A stretch of DNA of 64,000 nt. It comes from Stenotrophomonas sp. 24(2023) (lineage in GTDB: Bacteria; Pseudomonadota; Gammaproteobacteria; Xanthomonadales; Xanthomonadaceae). The stretch spans positions 3,944,001 through 4,008,000 of the forward strand of contig NZ_CP133160.1 of assembly GCF_030913365.1 (NCBI RefSeq), in the 5' to 3' direction. The notes under the pieces are model-generated. The model was not told where the DNA came from. It saw nothing but the letters and a program-made list of their open reading frames with translations, and ran no database searches. The position numbers and the translations under genes were made by a program. Below are positions 7,882 to 18,754 of the stretch, in pieces (within the stretch, counting starts at the first letter, position 1; every line of letters starts with the position of its first letter).

Positions 7882-9099
7882 TCAGGAGGCGGCATCCGCC
7901 ACGCGCGTCCGTGCCAGCGGCGACGATAGCGGATCGGCGCGCAGCCCGAACAGGGGGCGCAGCCAGCGCACGCGGCGGATCAACAGTTCATGGATGAGCA
8001 GGCAGCCCCCGGCCGTACCGGCAACCAGCAGTGCCGGCTCAAGCCACGGGCCCAGCTGCAGCGGACGCAACCCGTACAGCAGCACGATCAGCAGGGTCTG
8101 GTGCAGGATGTACCAGCAGAACACCGCTTCGCGGCAATAGGCCAGGCCGGGCCAGGGGCGGTCCAGCAGCACGCGTGCCCAGCCGAACAGCGCCAGCACC
8201 ATGCACCAGGTATAGAGGGCCCGCCCGATACGTTCGGTCTGTGCCCACGGCAGGGCCAGCACCCAGGCATCGACCGGCCCGATATCGGGCAGGCGGCCCA
8301 GCGCGCGGATGCCCAGCTCCAGCATCAGGCCGACCAGGGCCAGCACCAGGGTCAGGCGGCGCCCGCGCACCAGCAGGTCCCAGCCACGCTGCCAGCGCGC
8401 CAGCAGGAAGCCGGCCAGGAACAGTGGCAGCGATTCGGCATGCACATACAGGTCGTCCAGCAGGGCGTGGGTGGGTGGCCAGCGCGGCATCAGCACCAGC
8501 AGGGCCCAGGCCAGCCATGCCACCGGCAGTACCAGCAGCAGCCACCCGAGCGCGCGGTCGCCCATGCGCCATGGCGGCAGCAGGCCGCGCAGCGGACGCA
8601 GCAGGGTTGCCAGCACGATGGTCAGCACCGTGTAGTCCAGCAGGTAGGCCAGGTACCACAGGTGGTTCCAGGTAAAGCCGTAGCTGGCACCGCTGAAATG
8701 GGCGCCCGGCCACGGCCGGAACTGCCAGTACCGCCACAGGAAGCGGGCCAGGCCGGGCACGATGTCGCCCTTGTCCAGCGCATCGTAGTAGGCCTGCAAC
8801 GAGACGACGGCCACGATGCCGAACAGCAGCGGCAGCAGCAGGCGCCAGCCGCGGCGCAGGGTATAGCGCAGGCGCCCCTGCGTCGGCAGGGACAGCCCCA
8901 GTGCGATGCCACTGATCATGAACAGCAGCGGCATGCGCCAGCGGTTGAGCGCGATCATCGGCCATTGCAGCCATTCGGCGGTGTAGGCGCTCTTGAGATG
9001 GAAGTCCCAGCCGTCCACGTAGGCCATCGCCGCGTGGTAGAGGATCAGCAGGGCGAAGGCGAGCACCCGCAGGGTGTCGATGTCATGGCGTCGGTTCAT
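7882..9099 (-). CDS. Acyltransferase family 3 membrane protein
   Basis: The 405-residue protein begins RRHDIDTLRVLAFALLILYH, the classic N-terminus of acyltransferase-3 / OpgC-like proteins, with the conserved His in the first membrane helix and a following R-MPLLFMISG segment. About ten transmembrane helices are predicted. Members transfer acyl groups (acetyl, succinyl) onto exported sugars such as periplasmic glucans or surface polysaccharides; the substrate here cannot be read from sequence. It is divergent from the LytTR regulator gene, with about 160 bases between, so that regulator could control it. Confidence 0.85.
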   Translation of the reverse strand: MNRRHDIDTLRVLAFALLILYHAAMAYVDGWDFHLKSAYTAEWLQWPMIALNRWRMPLLFMISGIALGLSLPTQGRLRYTLRRGWRLLLPLLFGIVAVVSLQAYYDALDKGDIVPGLARFLWRYWQFRPWPGAHFSGASYGFTWNHLWYLAYLLDYTVLTIVLATLLRPLRGLLPPWRMGDRALGWLLLVLPVAWLAWALLVLMPRWPPTHALLDDLYVHAESLPLFLAGFLLARWQRGWDLLVRGRRLTLVLALVGLMLELGIRALGRLPDIGPVDAWVLALPWAQTERIGRALYTWCMVLALFGWARVLLDRPWPGLAYCREAVFCWYILHQTLLIVLLYGLRPLQLGPWLEPALLVAGTAGGCLLIHELLIRRVRWLRPLFGLRADPLSSPLARTRVADAAS

Positions 9100-9261
9100 G
9101 GCGGTGACCGCAGGGGTGTGTTGCCACGGTGGCCGTGCAGGCGCTCTCCCGCCATGGCCACGGGCCTGATGGGACAGGCGCTGTGACCAATGGCGGGCGC
9201 GCGGGGACGAATGGCGGCCCTACGCTGGTCACCTCCGAGGCACGATGGACGCCCCTGCACG

Positions 9262-10131
9262 ATGGAAGCACCGATGGCCCAGGGCAGCCCGCCACGCTGG
9301 CGTACGTCCACCCGCGTACTGGTATGGGCGGCGATCCTCTCGGTCTCGGCCGTGTCCAATGCGCTGGTGGAAGTGATGGATGCCGGGCGCCATGGCGAAG
9401 CGCTGGCCGTGTGGGAGCCGCTGGTCTGGGAGTTCAGCAGCCTGGCCCCGGTGCTGCTGACCCTGCCGCTGCTGTGGTGGGGCTGCCGGCGCTGGCCGTT
9501 GCACGCCGACACCTGGAAGCGTCGCCTGCCGTTGTACCTGCTGGCCAGCGTCGGCTGGTCGCTGCTGCACGTGGCGGCCATGATGCTGCTGCGCAAAGGG
9601 ACGTATGCCGTCCTGGGCGGGCACTACGAGGACGCCGCCGGCTGGCTGCAGCGCCTTGGCTATGAATACCTGAAGGATGTACGTACCTTCGCGCTGTTCG
9701 TTGCGCTGGAACACCTGGCCGGCTGGTTCGGGCGCCGTCGCCAGGGCGAAGCCTCGCTGCTGGCCGCCCCCGATGTCGGCCCGCCGGTGGAGCCGGTCGA
9801 GCGCCCCCATCATTTCCTGGTGCGCAAGCTCGGCAAGGAGTTCCTGGTCGCCACCGGGGACGTGGAGTACGCCCAGGCGGCCGGCAACTACGTGAACCTG
9901 CGGGTACGCGGGCATGACTACCCGCTGCGCATCACCATGGCGGTGCTGGAGGGGCGGCTGGACCCGGCCGTGTTCCTGCGGCCCCACCGCAGCTGGCTGG
10001 TCAACCGTGGTCATCTGCGCTCGATCGAGCCGCTGGACGGGGGCGAGGCCCTGCTGCACATGGGCGATGGTGCCAAGGTGCCGTGCAGCCGGCGCCAGCT
10101 GCCGCTGCTGCGGCAGGCGCTGGGCGGGTAG
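9262..10131 (+). CDS. Membrane-anchored LytTR family transcriptional regulator (rpfD-like position)
   Basis: The product has four hydrophobic segments in its N-terminal 165 residues (VLVWAAILSVSAVSNAL, LAPVLLTLPLLWW, LYLLASVGWSLLHVAAMMLL, TFALFVALEHLAGW) and a C-terminal LytTR DNA-binding domain (YAQAAGNYVNLRV, FLRPHRSWLVNRGHL). There is no receiver domain, so it is probably a membrane sensor that binds DNA directly. Two close starts are possible, ATG 9262 and ATG 9274; the latter has GGAAG five bases upstream. In Xanthomonas a LytTR gene, rpfD, sits beside prfB in the rpf cluster, and the position here matches, but I infer that orthology from order only. Confidence 0.8.
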   Translation: MEAPMAQGSPPRWRTSTRVLVWAAILSVSAVSNALVEVMDAGRHGEALAVWEPLVWEFSSLAPVLLTLPLLWWGCRRWPLHADTWKRRLPLYLLASVGWSLLHVAAMMLLRKGTYAVLGGHYEDAAGWLQRLGYEYLKDVRTFALFVALEHLAGWFGRRRQGEASLLAAPDVGPPVEPVERPHHFLVRKLGKEFLVATGDVEYAQAAGNYVNLRVRGHDYPLRITMAVLEGRLDPAVFLRPHRSWLVNRGHLRSIEPLDGGEALLHMGDGAKVPCSRRQLPLLRQALGG

Positions 10132-10207
10132 CCCGCCGTCCCGCCATGCCTGCGGCCCCGGCCTGCGCTATCATTGGCAGTCATCTATTTAGTGCATAAC
10201 CGCCGAC

Positions 10208-11333
10208 ATGATCGAACTGAATCCTGTCCGCCAGCGCATCACCGATCTGACCGATCGTGTGGTGTCGCTCAGGGGGTATCTTTGACTACGACGCCAAGAA
10301 AGAGCGTCTTGAGGAAGTAACGCGGGAGCTGGAAAGCCCCGACGTCTGGAACAACCCCGAATACGCCCAGAACCTGGGCCGCGAGCGCGCCAGCCTGGAC
10401 AAGACCGTCGGCGGCATCGCCGCGGTGCTCGATGGCCTGGCCGATGCCCGCGAGCTGCTGGAGCTGGCCGAGTCCGAGCAGGATGAGGACACCGCGCTGG
10501 CCGTGGTCGCCGATCTGGACAAGTACCAGGCGCACGTGGAGAAGCTGGAGTTCCAGCGCATGTTCTCCGGTGAGATGGACAGCGCCAATGCGTTCGTCGA
10601 CATCCAGGCCGGTGCCGGTGGCACCGAAGCCCAGGACTGGGCCGAAATCCTGCTGCGCATGTACCTGCGCTGGGCCGAAAGCCGCGGCTGGAAGGCCGAG
10701 CTGATGGAAGTGTCCGGCGGTGAAGTGGCGGGCATCAAGTCGGCCACCTTCCGCGTGGAGGGCGATTTCGCCTACGGTTGGCTGAAGACCGAGATCGGCG
10801 TGCACCGTCTGGTGCGCAAGTCGCCGTTCGACTCGGACAACCGCCGCCACACCAGCTTCACTTCGGTGTTCGTGTCGCCGGAAATCGATGACAACATCGA
10901 TATCATCATCAACCCGGCCGACCTGAAGACCGACGTGTACCGGTCCTCCGGTGCCGGTGGCCAGCACGTGAACAAGACCGAGTCGGCGGTGCGTATCACC
11001 CACGTCCCCAGTGGCGTGGTGGTGGCCTGCCAGACCGAGCGCAGCCAGCATGCCAACCGCGATCGCGCGATGAAGATGCTGGCCGCCAAGCTGTACGAGC
11101 TGGAGATCCAGAAGCGCAACGCCGAGAAGGATGCGGTGGAAGCCACCAAGTCCGACATCGGCTGGGGCAGCCAGATCCGCAACTACGTGCTGGACCAGAG
11201 CCGCATCAAGGACCTGCGTACCGGCATCGAGCGTTCGGATACGCAGAAGGTGCTGGACGGCGACCTGGACGAGTTCGTCGAGGCCAGCCTGAAGGCCGGC
11301 CTGGAAGCCGGCTCCAAGCGCAGCGATGCCTGA
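10208..11333 (+). CDS. prfB: Peptide chain release factor 2, with programmed +1 frameshift
   Basis: RF2 reads UGA and UAA stop codons. The first 25 codons run from ATG 10208 to CTT 10280-10282, followed by an in-frame TGA at 10283-10285. An internal Shine-Dalgarno AGGGGG (10271-10276) precedes the slippery CTTTGAC, which is the canonical autoregulatory frameshift site of bacterial prfB. Skipping one base resumes at GAC 10284, giving 374 residues in all. The stop-recognition tripeptide SPF (KSPFDSDN) and the catalytic GGQ ([11 protein letters not shown]) are both present. The gene is intact and should not be called a pseudogene. It stands apart from lysS here because three other genes lie between them. 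Confidence 0.97.
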
Positions 11334-11353
11334 GCCGGGCGCCTGCGCCGCAG

Positions 11354-11382
11354 GGCAGGGGATGCCACGGGCATTCCCTGCC
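11354..11382 (+). terminator. Hairpin after prfB, possible terminator
   Basis: A 13-base stem with one mismatch (GGCAGGGGATGCC paired with GGCATTCCCTGCC) and a 3-base loop lies 20 bases after prfB. No U-tract follows, so intrinsic termination is uncertain. Confidence 0.45.
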
Positions 11383-11410
11383 GGCCCTGTCGCCCCCTCC
11401 ACGGGGGGCG

Positions 11411-12193
11411 ATGATGCGCAGTGAAGCCGAACGCAAGGAGCTGGGTGGTTTTCTCAAGGCCTGCCGGGCGCGGGTCGATCCGGCCACGCTGGGGCTGCCC
11501 GGCGGACGCCGGCGCACGCCGGGGTTGAAGCGCGAGGAAGTCGCGCTGGCCATCGGGGTCAGCGTCAGCTGGTACACCTGGATCGAGCAGGGCCGCGAAG
11601 TGCGTGCCTCGCCGGAGGTGCTGGAGCGTCTGGCGCAGGTGCTGCGGCTGAGCGATGACGAGCGCGCCTATGCGTTCGCGTTGTCCGGCTATGGCGTGCC
11701 GCTGGAGTCGCCGGATGAGACCGTGACCGAGGGGTTGCGCCAGCTGGTGCAGGCGATGCAGCCGATTCCGGCCTATGTGCGCAATACGCGGTTCGACATC
11801 CTGGCCTGGAATCCGGCCATCGCCGAGCTGTTCGTGGATTACAGCCAGCTGGCACCGCACGAGCGCAACACCCTGCGCCTGATGTTCCTCTATGCGCCGT
11901 ACCGCACGCTCATCCTCAACTGGGAGGAGATGACGCGCGGCCTGCTGGCCAGTTTCCGCGCGGCGATGGCGCAGGCACCGGACAAGGCACCGTTCCTGGC
12001 GCTGGCCGAGGACATCGCCGCGCACAGCGAGGAGTTCCGCCAGTGGTGGCCCGAGCACGATGTGCGGCGTTTCGACGAGGGGGCCAAGCGGCTGAACCAC
12101 CCCACGCGCGGGCTGCTGGACCTGCAGTACGTGGCGCTGGTGCCGGAGAGCCGGCATGACCTGTCCCTGGTGACCTACCTGCCCAGGAAGTAA
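11411..12193 (+). CDS. XRE-type helix-turn-helix regulator with MmyB-like ligand domain
   Basis: The 260-residue protein opens with an HTH domain of the actinobacterial/MmyB type (GGRRRTPGLKREEVALAIGVSVSWYTWIEQGR, residues 30-65). It continues with a C-terminal domain carrying the family's NTRFDILAWNPA and WWPEHDVRRF motifs, which resembles a PAS-like fatty-acid-binding fold. Such regulators often control an adjacent dehydrogenase or oxidoreductase gene. The following gene in the same direction is an aldehyde dehydrogenase, 259 bases away beyond REP elements, so regulation of that gene is plausible but unproven. Two adjacent ATG codons at 11411 and 11414 could start it. Confidence 0.85.
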   Translation: MMRSEAERKELGGFLKACRARVDPATLGLPGGRRRTPGLKREEVALAIGVSVSWYTWIEQGREVRASPEVLERLAQVLRLSDDERAYAFALSGYGVPLESPDETVTEGLRQLVQAMQPIPAYVRNTRFDILAWNPAIAELFVDYSQLAPHERNTLRLMFLYAPYRTLILNWEEMTRGLLASFRAAMAQAPDKAPFLALAEDIAAHSEEFRQWWPEHDVRRFDEGAKRLNHPTRGLLDLQYVALVPESRHDLSLVTYLPRK

Positions 12194-12217
12194 GGGGCAG
12201 GGCTGCGCCCACGCCGG

Positions 12218-12332
12218 GTAGATCCACGCCATGCGTGGATGCTCTTTGATGAACTCCCGGAATGCTCGATTTCGATTGAGATTCATCCACGCATGGCGTG
12301 GATCTACCGTGTCGACCAAGGTCGACACCTAC
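12218..12332. repeat. SMAG-type REP pair plus a GTCGAC-type GTAG palindrome
   Basis: A plus-oriented REP (12218-12241, GTAGATCCACGCCATGCGTGG) and its inverted partner (12284-12307) flank 42 bases of AT-richer DNA. They are followed at once by a different palindrome read on the minus strand, GTAGGTGTCGACC with GGTCGACAC (12309-12332). The rest of 12333-12452 shows no gene. Confidence 0.85.
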
Positions 12333-12452
12333 CCACACCGCTAACCCCACCCCCATTCAGGCAGGTAAGTGCAGGTCACAGGATAAGCAGACGCCTTGTT
12401 GCCCCCTGCAAATGGGTCCACATTCCTGTCAACGACACGACAGGAGAACTCC

Positions 12453-13850
12453 ATGTCTGCTGCTCCCGCCGCCTCCTTCGACGGCGCCATTTCCCGCGAT
12501 CCGGCCACCGGGCAGGAGATTGCCCGCCATCCCTTCGTCACCCCGTCCGAGCTGGACGCCCTGTTGCAGCGCAGCCGGGCCGGCTTTGCTGCCTGGAGCG
12601 CCACCGCGCCGGAACAGCGGGCCGAGGTGCTGCGCGCCATGGCACGGGTGCTGCGGCGTGACCGCGAGCCGCTGGCCGCGCTGGCCACCGCCGAGATGGG
12701 CAAGGTGATGGCCGAATCGCTGGCCGAGATCGAAAAGTGCGCGGTGCTGTGCGACTGGTACGCCGACAACGGCGTGCAATGGCTGCGTGATGAGCCCACC
12801 CTGGTGCCGGACAGCAAGGCCTACGTGTCCTTCCTGCCGCTGGGCACCGTGCTGGGCATCATGCCGTGGAATTTCCCGTACTGGCAGGTGATGCGTGCGG
12901 CCGTGCCGATCCTGCTCGGCGGCAACGGGTTCCTGCTCAAGCCGGCCGAGAACATCGTCGGTACCGCGCACCTGCTCGATGCTGCCTGGCGCGAGGCCGG
13001 GGTGCCCGATGGCGCCTTCATCGCGGCCAACATCAGCCGTGAGGGCACTCGCCAGGCGATTGCCGATGACCGCATCGCCGCCGTCACCCTGACCGGCAGC
13101 GTGGCCGCCGGCCGCAGCATAGCGGCGCAGGCCGGCCAGGCATTGAAGAAAGTGGTGCTGGAACTGGGCGGCTCCGATCCGTTCATCGTGCTGGCCGACG
13201 CCGATCTGGAACAGGCCGTCGATGCGGCGGTGGCTTCGCGCTTCCAGAATGCCGGCCAGGTCTGCATCGCCGGCAAGCGCACGATCGTCGAGGCCCCCAT
13301 CTACGACCGCTTCGTGGCGTTGTTCACCGAGCGGGTGAAGGCGCTGGTGGTGGGCGATGGCCGCGACCCGGCCAGCCGGATCGGGCCGATGGCGCGCCAG
13401 GACCTGCTCGAGCAGCTGGACGGCCAGGTGCAGGCCTCGGTAGCGGCCGGGGCGCGGCTGCTGGCCGGTGGCCACCAGGTCGATCGTGCCGGGGCGTTCT
13501 ATGCCCCCACCGTGCTGGCCGATGTGACGCCAGGCATGCAGGCATTCGACACCGAAACCTTCGGCCCGGTTGCATCGATCACCCGTGCCCGCGATGCGGA
13601 CCATGCGGTGGAACTGGCCAACCAGAGCGACTTCGGCCTCAGCGGCAACCTGTGGACCGGTGATGCCGACCGCGCGCGCGCGCTGGCACGGCGGCTGCAG
13701 ACCGGCGGGGTGTTCGTCAACGGCTTCTCCGCCTCCGACCCGCGGGTGCCGATCGGTGGCATCAAGCAGAGTGGCTTCGGGCGCGAGCTGTCGCACTTCG
13801 GTATCCGTGAATTCCTCAATGCGCAGACGGTGTGGTTCGACCGCGGTTGA
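12453..13850 (+). CDS. NAD(P)-dependent aldehyde dehydrogenase, succinate-semialdehyde type
   Basis: The 465-residue enzyme has the full aldehyde dehydrogenase fold: MPWNFPYWQV near residue 140 for cofactor and substrate binding, the general-base Glu in LELGGSDPF, and the catalytic Cys in NAGQVCIAGKR. The SDPFIVL and VPIGGIKQSGFGRELS segments match the succinate-semialdehyde dehydrogenase (Sad/YneI-like) branch, which oxidises succinate semialdehyde to succinate. The ATG at 12453 has AGGAG seven bases upstream. The gene is followed after 65 bases by an acetolactate-synthase-like gene in the same direction, likely one transcript. The precise substrate is inferred from family resemblance. Confidence 0.85.
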   Translation: MSAAPAASFDGAISRDPATGQEIARHPFVTPSELDALLQRSRAGFAAWSATAPEQRAEVLRAMARVLRRDREPLAALATAEMGKVMAESLAEIEKCAVLCDWYADNGVQWLRDEPTLVPDSKAYVSFLPLGTVLGIMPWNFPYWQVMRAAVPILLGGNGFLLKPAENIVGTAHLLDAAWREAGVPDGAFIAANISREGTRQAIADDRIAAVTLTGSVAAGRSIAAQAGQALKKVVLELGGSDPFIVLADADLEQAVDAAVASRFQNAGQVCIAGKRTIVEAPIYDRFVALFTERVKALVVGDGRDPASRIGPMARQDLLEQLDGQVQASVAAGARLLAGGHQVDRAGAFYAPTVLADVTPGMQAFDTETFGPVASITRARDADHAVELANQSDFGLSGNLWTGDADRARALARRLQTGGVFVNGFSASDPRVPIGGIKQSGFGRELSHFGIREFLNAQTVWFDRG

Positions 13851-13915
13851 ACCTCACCTGGCCTTGCATTCCTTTCCCCCATCATCACCCAGTCCAGTGA
13901 GAAGGACGCCATTCC

Positions 13916-15553
13916 ATGTCCAAGGGTTCTGACCTGCTCGTCGCCGCGCTTGAAAACGAAGGCGTCGAGCGTATTTTCGGCATTCCCGGCGAAGAAAACC
14001 TCGATGTGGTCGAGTCGCTGCGGCACTCACGCATCGAACTGGTGATCACCCGCCACGAACAGGCGGCGGTGTTCATGGCCGCCACCTATGGCCGCCTGAC
14101 CGGCAAGCCCGGTGTGTGCCTGGCCACGCTCGGCCCGGGCGCGCTGAATTTCACCACCGGTGCGGCCTACGCGCTGCTCGGGGCCTGGCCGGTCATCATG
14201 ATCACGGGCCAGAAGGGCATCGTCGCCAGCAAGCAGGCGCGTTTCCAGATCGTGGACATCGTCAGCACGATGAAGCCGCTGACCAAGTCGGCGCGCCAGA
14301 TCGTCTCGGCGCGCACCATTCCCACCATCGTGCGCGAGGCGTTCCGCACCGCGCAGGAGGAGCGTCCCGGCCCGGTGCTGCTGGAACTGCCGGAGGACAT
14401 CGCCGCGATGGAGGTGGAGGACGTGGCACTGGTGCCGCCGCACGCGGTGGACCGGCCCATCGCCAGCCCCGAGGCGCTGGACCGGGCGGCGGCAATCATC
14501 CGCGCGGCCAAGCGCCCGCTGCTGATGATCGCCTCGGCCGCCTCGCGCCCGCAATCGAGCGAGGCGCTGTCGGCCTTCGTGCTGCGTGCCGGCATTCCGT
14601 TCTTCACCACGCAGATGGGCAAGGGCGCAGTGGCGGGCGGGTCGGGCCTGTACATGGGGACGGCCGCGCTGACCGAGCGCGACTACGTGCACATGGCCAT
14701 CGACCAGGCGGATGTGATCGTGACCATCGGCCACGAAGTGACCGAGAAGCCGCCGTTCGTGATGCGCCCGGGTGGGCCGACCGTCATCCATATCGGTTAT
14801 TCGCAGGCGGCGGTGGAGCAGGTGTACTTCCCGCAGGTGGAGGTGATCGGTGATATCGGCCGCTCGCTGACCCTGCTGGCCGACCGCATCGAAGGCCAGG
14901 TACCGCAGGCCGATGCCCTGCTGCCGCTGCGCGAGACCATCCTGGGGCACATCGCCGACCGTGCCGACGAGGCACGTTTCACCCCACAGCGACTGGTGCA
15001 TGACGTGCGCCAGGTGATGCCGCCGGACGGCATCGTGGCGCTGGACAACGGCATGTACAAGATCTGGTTCGCGCGCAATTACCGCACCCAGGTCGCCAAC
15101 ACGCTGCTGCTGGACAACGCGCTGGCCACCATGGGCGCAGGCCTGCCGTCGGCGATCATGGCGGCCATCCTGCATCCGCAGCGGCGGGTGCTGGCGGTGT
15201 GTGGTGACGGTGGCTTCATGATGAACAGCCAGGAGCTGGAAACCGCGCGCCGGCTGGGCCTGAACCTGGTGGTGCTGATCCTTGATGACGGGGCCTACGG
15301 CATGATCCGCTGGAAGCAGGCCGTGGATGGGTTCACCGACTACGGCATGACCTTCAGCAACCCGGATTTCGTGAAGTACGCGCAGGCCTATGGCTGCACC
15401 GGGCACCGGGTCGAGGCGATCGAGCAGCTCGTCCCGACGCTGGAAGCGGCCTTCAGTGCCGGCGGGGTGCACCTGGTGGCCGTGCCGGTGGACTACTCGG
15501 AGAACGAGCGGGTGTTGGTGGACGAATTGCGGCAGGCGTTCCCGGTCCGGTAG
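13916..15553 (+). CDS. Acetolactate synthase-like thiamine pyrophosphate enzyme (AlsS type)
   Basis: The 545-residue protein has the three TPP-enzyme domains: an N-terminal pyrimidine-binding domain with the activating Glu ([11 protein letters not shown], about residue 49), a central domain ([11 protein letters not shown]), and a C-terminal domain with the [11 protein letters not shown] diphosphate and Mg motif. Its sequence resembles the single-subunit catabolic AlsS group, which makes acetolactate from two pyruvates, more than the IlvB anabolic form; no small-subunit gene is adjacent. GAGAAGGACG precedes the start. The stop TAG (15551-15553) belongs to the GTAG of a downstream palindromic repeat. 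Physiological role with the neighbouring aldehyde dehydrogenase is unknown. Confidence 0.85.
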   Translation: MSKGSDLLVAALENEGVERIFGIPGEENLDVVESLRHSRIELVITRHEQAAVFMAATYGRLTGKPGVCLATLGPGALNFTTGAAYALLGAWPVIMITGQKGIVASKQARFQIVDIVSTMKPLTKSARQIVSARTIPTIVREAFRTAQEERPGPVLLELPEDIAAMEVEDVALVPPHAVDRPIASPEALDRAAAIIRAAKRPLLMIASAASRPQSSEALSAFVLRAGIPFFTTQMGKGAVAGGSGLYMGTAALTERDYVHMAIDQADVIVTIGHEVTEKPPFVMRPGGPTVIHIGYSQAAVEQVYFPQVEVIGDIGRSLTLLADRIEGQVPQADALLPLRETILGHIADRADEARFTPQRLVHDVRQVMPPDGIVALDNGMYKIWFARNYRTQVANTLLLDNALATMGAGLPSAIMAAILHPQRRVLAVCGDGGFMMNSQELETARRLGLNLVVLILDDGAYGMIRWKQAVDGFTDYGMTFSNPDFVKYAQAYGCTGHRVEAIEQLVPTLEAAFSAGGVHLVAVPVDYSENERVLVDELRQAFPVR

Positions 15554-15690
15554 GTGTCGACCTGGGTCGACACACCAAGCGCCAACCCAGGTTGGCAACG
15601 ACCAGGGCAGGGGCTGCGGCAGGTGCTCCCGTCCTGGTAGGTGTCGACCTGGGTCGACACATGAAGCCGCCAACCCAGGTTGGCGACTAC
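15550..15690. repeat. Two tandem units of a compound GTAG palindrome
   Basis: Two units, 15550-15603 and 15637-15690, each contain GTAGGTGTCGACC / GGTCGACAC followed by a second small palindrome GCCAACC / GGTTGGC; the second unit ends in an inverted GTAG (CTAC). They are about 95% alike. The remainder of the gap up to 15821 is GC-rich leader sequence for lysS without a visible gene. Confidence 0.85.
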
Positions 15691-15821
15691 CACGGCAGGG
15701 GCGTCGACCCGGGGTGGCCGCTACCGGGGCCCGGGGCCGGGGCGGGGTGGTTTTGGTATGCTGTCCAACCGGCTGTGCCGGGTGCCAGACCCCCCCCTCA
15801 CTACACGATTCCCGCAGATCC

Positions 15822-17333
<1,512 letters not shown>

Positions 17334-17361
17334 GCCGCGGCCACCGGTCCCGGCGGTACCG

Positions 17362-17386
17362 GCCGCTGCCGGAAGGCGGCAGCGGC
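17362..17386 (+). terminator. Hairpin after lysS
   Basis: A 9-base perfect stem GCCGCTGCC / GGCAGCGGC with a 7-base loop lies 28 bases after lysS. There is no U-tract, so it may only mark a transcript end. Confidence 0.4.
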
Positions 17387-17460
17387 AGGCCGGGTGGGGG
17401 GCGGCCCCTGATTTGCAGGCAAGGAGCGCGACGCAGGCCTCAGAATGTGGCTGGGCGTGA

Positions 17461-17488
17461 TTGACTGTGCCTGTCCCTGGCGTATCGT
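17461..17488 (+). promoter_or_regulatory. Possible sigma-70 promoter of rpfG-rpfC
   Basis: TTGACT (17461-17466) and TATCGT (17483-17488) are separated by 16 bases, in the otherwise gene-free 280 bases between lysS and rpfG. The match is fair, 5/6 and 4/6. Confidence 0.4.
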
Positions 17489-17613
17489 TGTTGCATCGCC
17501 TTGACGGCTGCTGTGGCCTGATGGCGGGCGGGCAGTGGGCGCGGGGCAGGCGGGGAGCCTGCGCCGGGCGGCGCTGCCGACGAACCGTAGCGTCCAGGAC
17601 AGGAGGCAGGCCG

Positions 17614-18753
17614 ATGCAGGGTGCCAGCGTACGCAGTGGCGGAGTATTCTCGCCAGTCAATGATCCAGCGTGGTCCAGGAACCGGGCAGAAACAACGTTG
17701 AACATCGTCATCGTCGACGACCAGACCTCAGCACGGACCATGCTCCGCCATGTCATCGAGGACATCGCGCCGGAGCTGAGCGTGCATGATTTCGGTGATC
17801 CGCTCACGGCCCTGGCCTGGTGTGAAACCCATGCCGTGGACCTGCTGCTGCTCGATTACCGCATGCCGGAGATGGACGGGCTGGAATTCGCCCGGCGCTT
17901 CCGGCGGCTGCCCAAGCACCGCGACATCCCGGTCATCCTGATCACCGTGGTGGGTGACGAGCCGATCCGGCAGGCAGCGCTGGAAGCGGGGGTGATCGAC
18001 TTCCTGGTCAAACCCATCCGCCCGCGCGAACTGCGCGCACGCTGCTACAACCTGCTGCAGCTGCGCCAGCAGACCGAAAACGTGAAGCAGCGGGCGCTGT
18101 CGCTGGAGCAGCGGCTGCTGGCCAGCATGCATGAGGTGGAGGAGCGCGAGCGCGAGACACTGTCCCGGCTGGCCCGTGCCATCGAGTTCCGTGATGCCGG
18201 CACCAGCGCCTATCTGGAACGCATGGCGCGCGTGGCCGGGCTGATCGCCGAGCAGCTGGGCCTGCCCGAGGAGGAGGTCAAGCTGATCGAGATGGCCGCG
18301 CCCCTGCATGACATGGGCAAGATCGCCATTCCCGATGCGGTGCTGCTCAAGCCCGGCAAGCTCAACGACGAGGAGCTGGCGATCATGCGCCGGCACCCGC
18401 GCATCGGCCATGAGCTGCTCAGTGGCAGCCAGAACCGCTTCATCCAGGTCGGCGCGCTGATCGCCCTGCGCCACCACGAGCGCTACGACGGCAGCGGCTA
18501 CCCCGATGGCCTGGTCGGCGATGCGATTCCGCTGGAGGCCCGCATCGTGGCCGTGGCCGACGTGTTCGATGCCCTGATCTCCCCGCGCCCCTACAAGGAG
18601 GCGTGGACGCTGGATGCCTCGCTGGCCTACCTGTATGCCCAGCGCGGGCGCCTGTTCGACCCGCGCTGCGTGGATGCGCTGATGCGTGGCCGTGAGCAGC
18701 TCAAGGAGATCTGTGCCCAGCATTCGACGGCATCCACGCGCCCGGGCGGATGA
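17614..18753 (+). CDS. rpfG: RpfG, response regulator with HD-GYP cyclic-di-GMP phosphodiesterase domain
   Basis: RpfG degrades cyclic di-GMP when phosphorylated by RpfC in response to the diffusible signal factor. The receiver domain (NIVIVDDQTSARTML onward) has its phospho-acceptor at about D81 (LLLLDYRMPEMDG). The HD-GYP domain has HD at 232-233 (LHDMGKIAIPD), a second His set in RRHPRIGHELL, and HHERYDGSGYPDG with GYP at 295-297, so all catalytic residues are present. The ATG at 17614 is chosen because AGGAGG lies seven bases before it, giving 379 residues; a TTG at 17698 just before the receiver is the alternative. The gene ends one base before rpfC, implying translational coupling. Confidence 0.95.
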   Translation: MQGASVRSGGVFSPVNDPAWSRNRAETTLNIVIVDDQTSARTMLRHVIEDIAPELSVHDFGDPLTALAWCETHAVDLLLLDYRMPEMDGLEFARRFRRLPKHRDIPVILITVVGDEPIRQAALEAGVIDFLVKPIRPRELRARCYNLLQLRQQTENVKQRALSLEQRLLASMHEVEERERETLSRLARAIEFRDAGTSAYLERMARVAGLIAEQLGLPEEEVKLIEMAAPLHDMGKIAIPDAVLLKPGKLNDEELAIMRRHPRIGHELLSGSQNRFIQVGALIALRHHERYDGSGYPDGLVGDAIPLEARIVAVADVFDALISPRPYKEAWTLDASLAYLYAQRGRLFDPRCVDALMRGREQLKEICAQHSTASTRPGG

Positions 18754-18754
18754 C

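Noticed and set aside
10208..10285. prfB as a pseudogene because of an early TGA
   Set aside because: The TGA is part of the conserved programmed frameshift site.
15550..15690. CRISPR-like direct repeats
   Set aside because: Only two units, each itself palindromic with GTAG ends, no spacers of regular length and no cas genes.
15390..15821. A long N-terminal extension of LysS
   Set aside because: The extension overlaps the acetolactate synthase gene and repeat DNA, and LysS homologues start at the MSEATD position.
17461..17613. RpfG starting further upstream
   Set aside because: The only strong Shine-Dalgarno is at 17601-17606 before ATG 17614; upstream codons are arginine/glycine-rich intergenic-type sequence.
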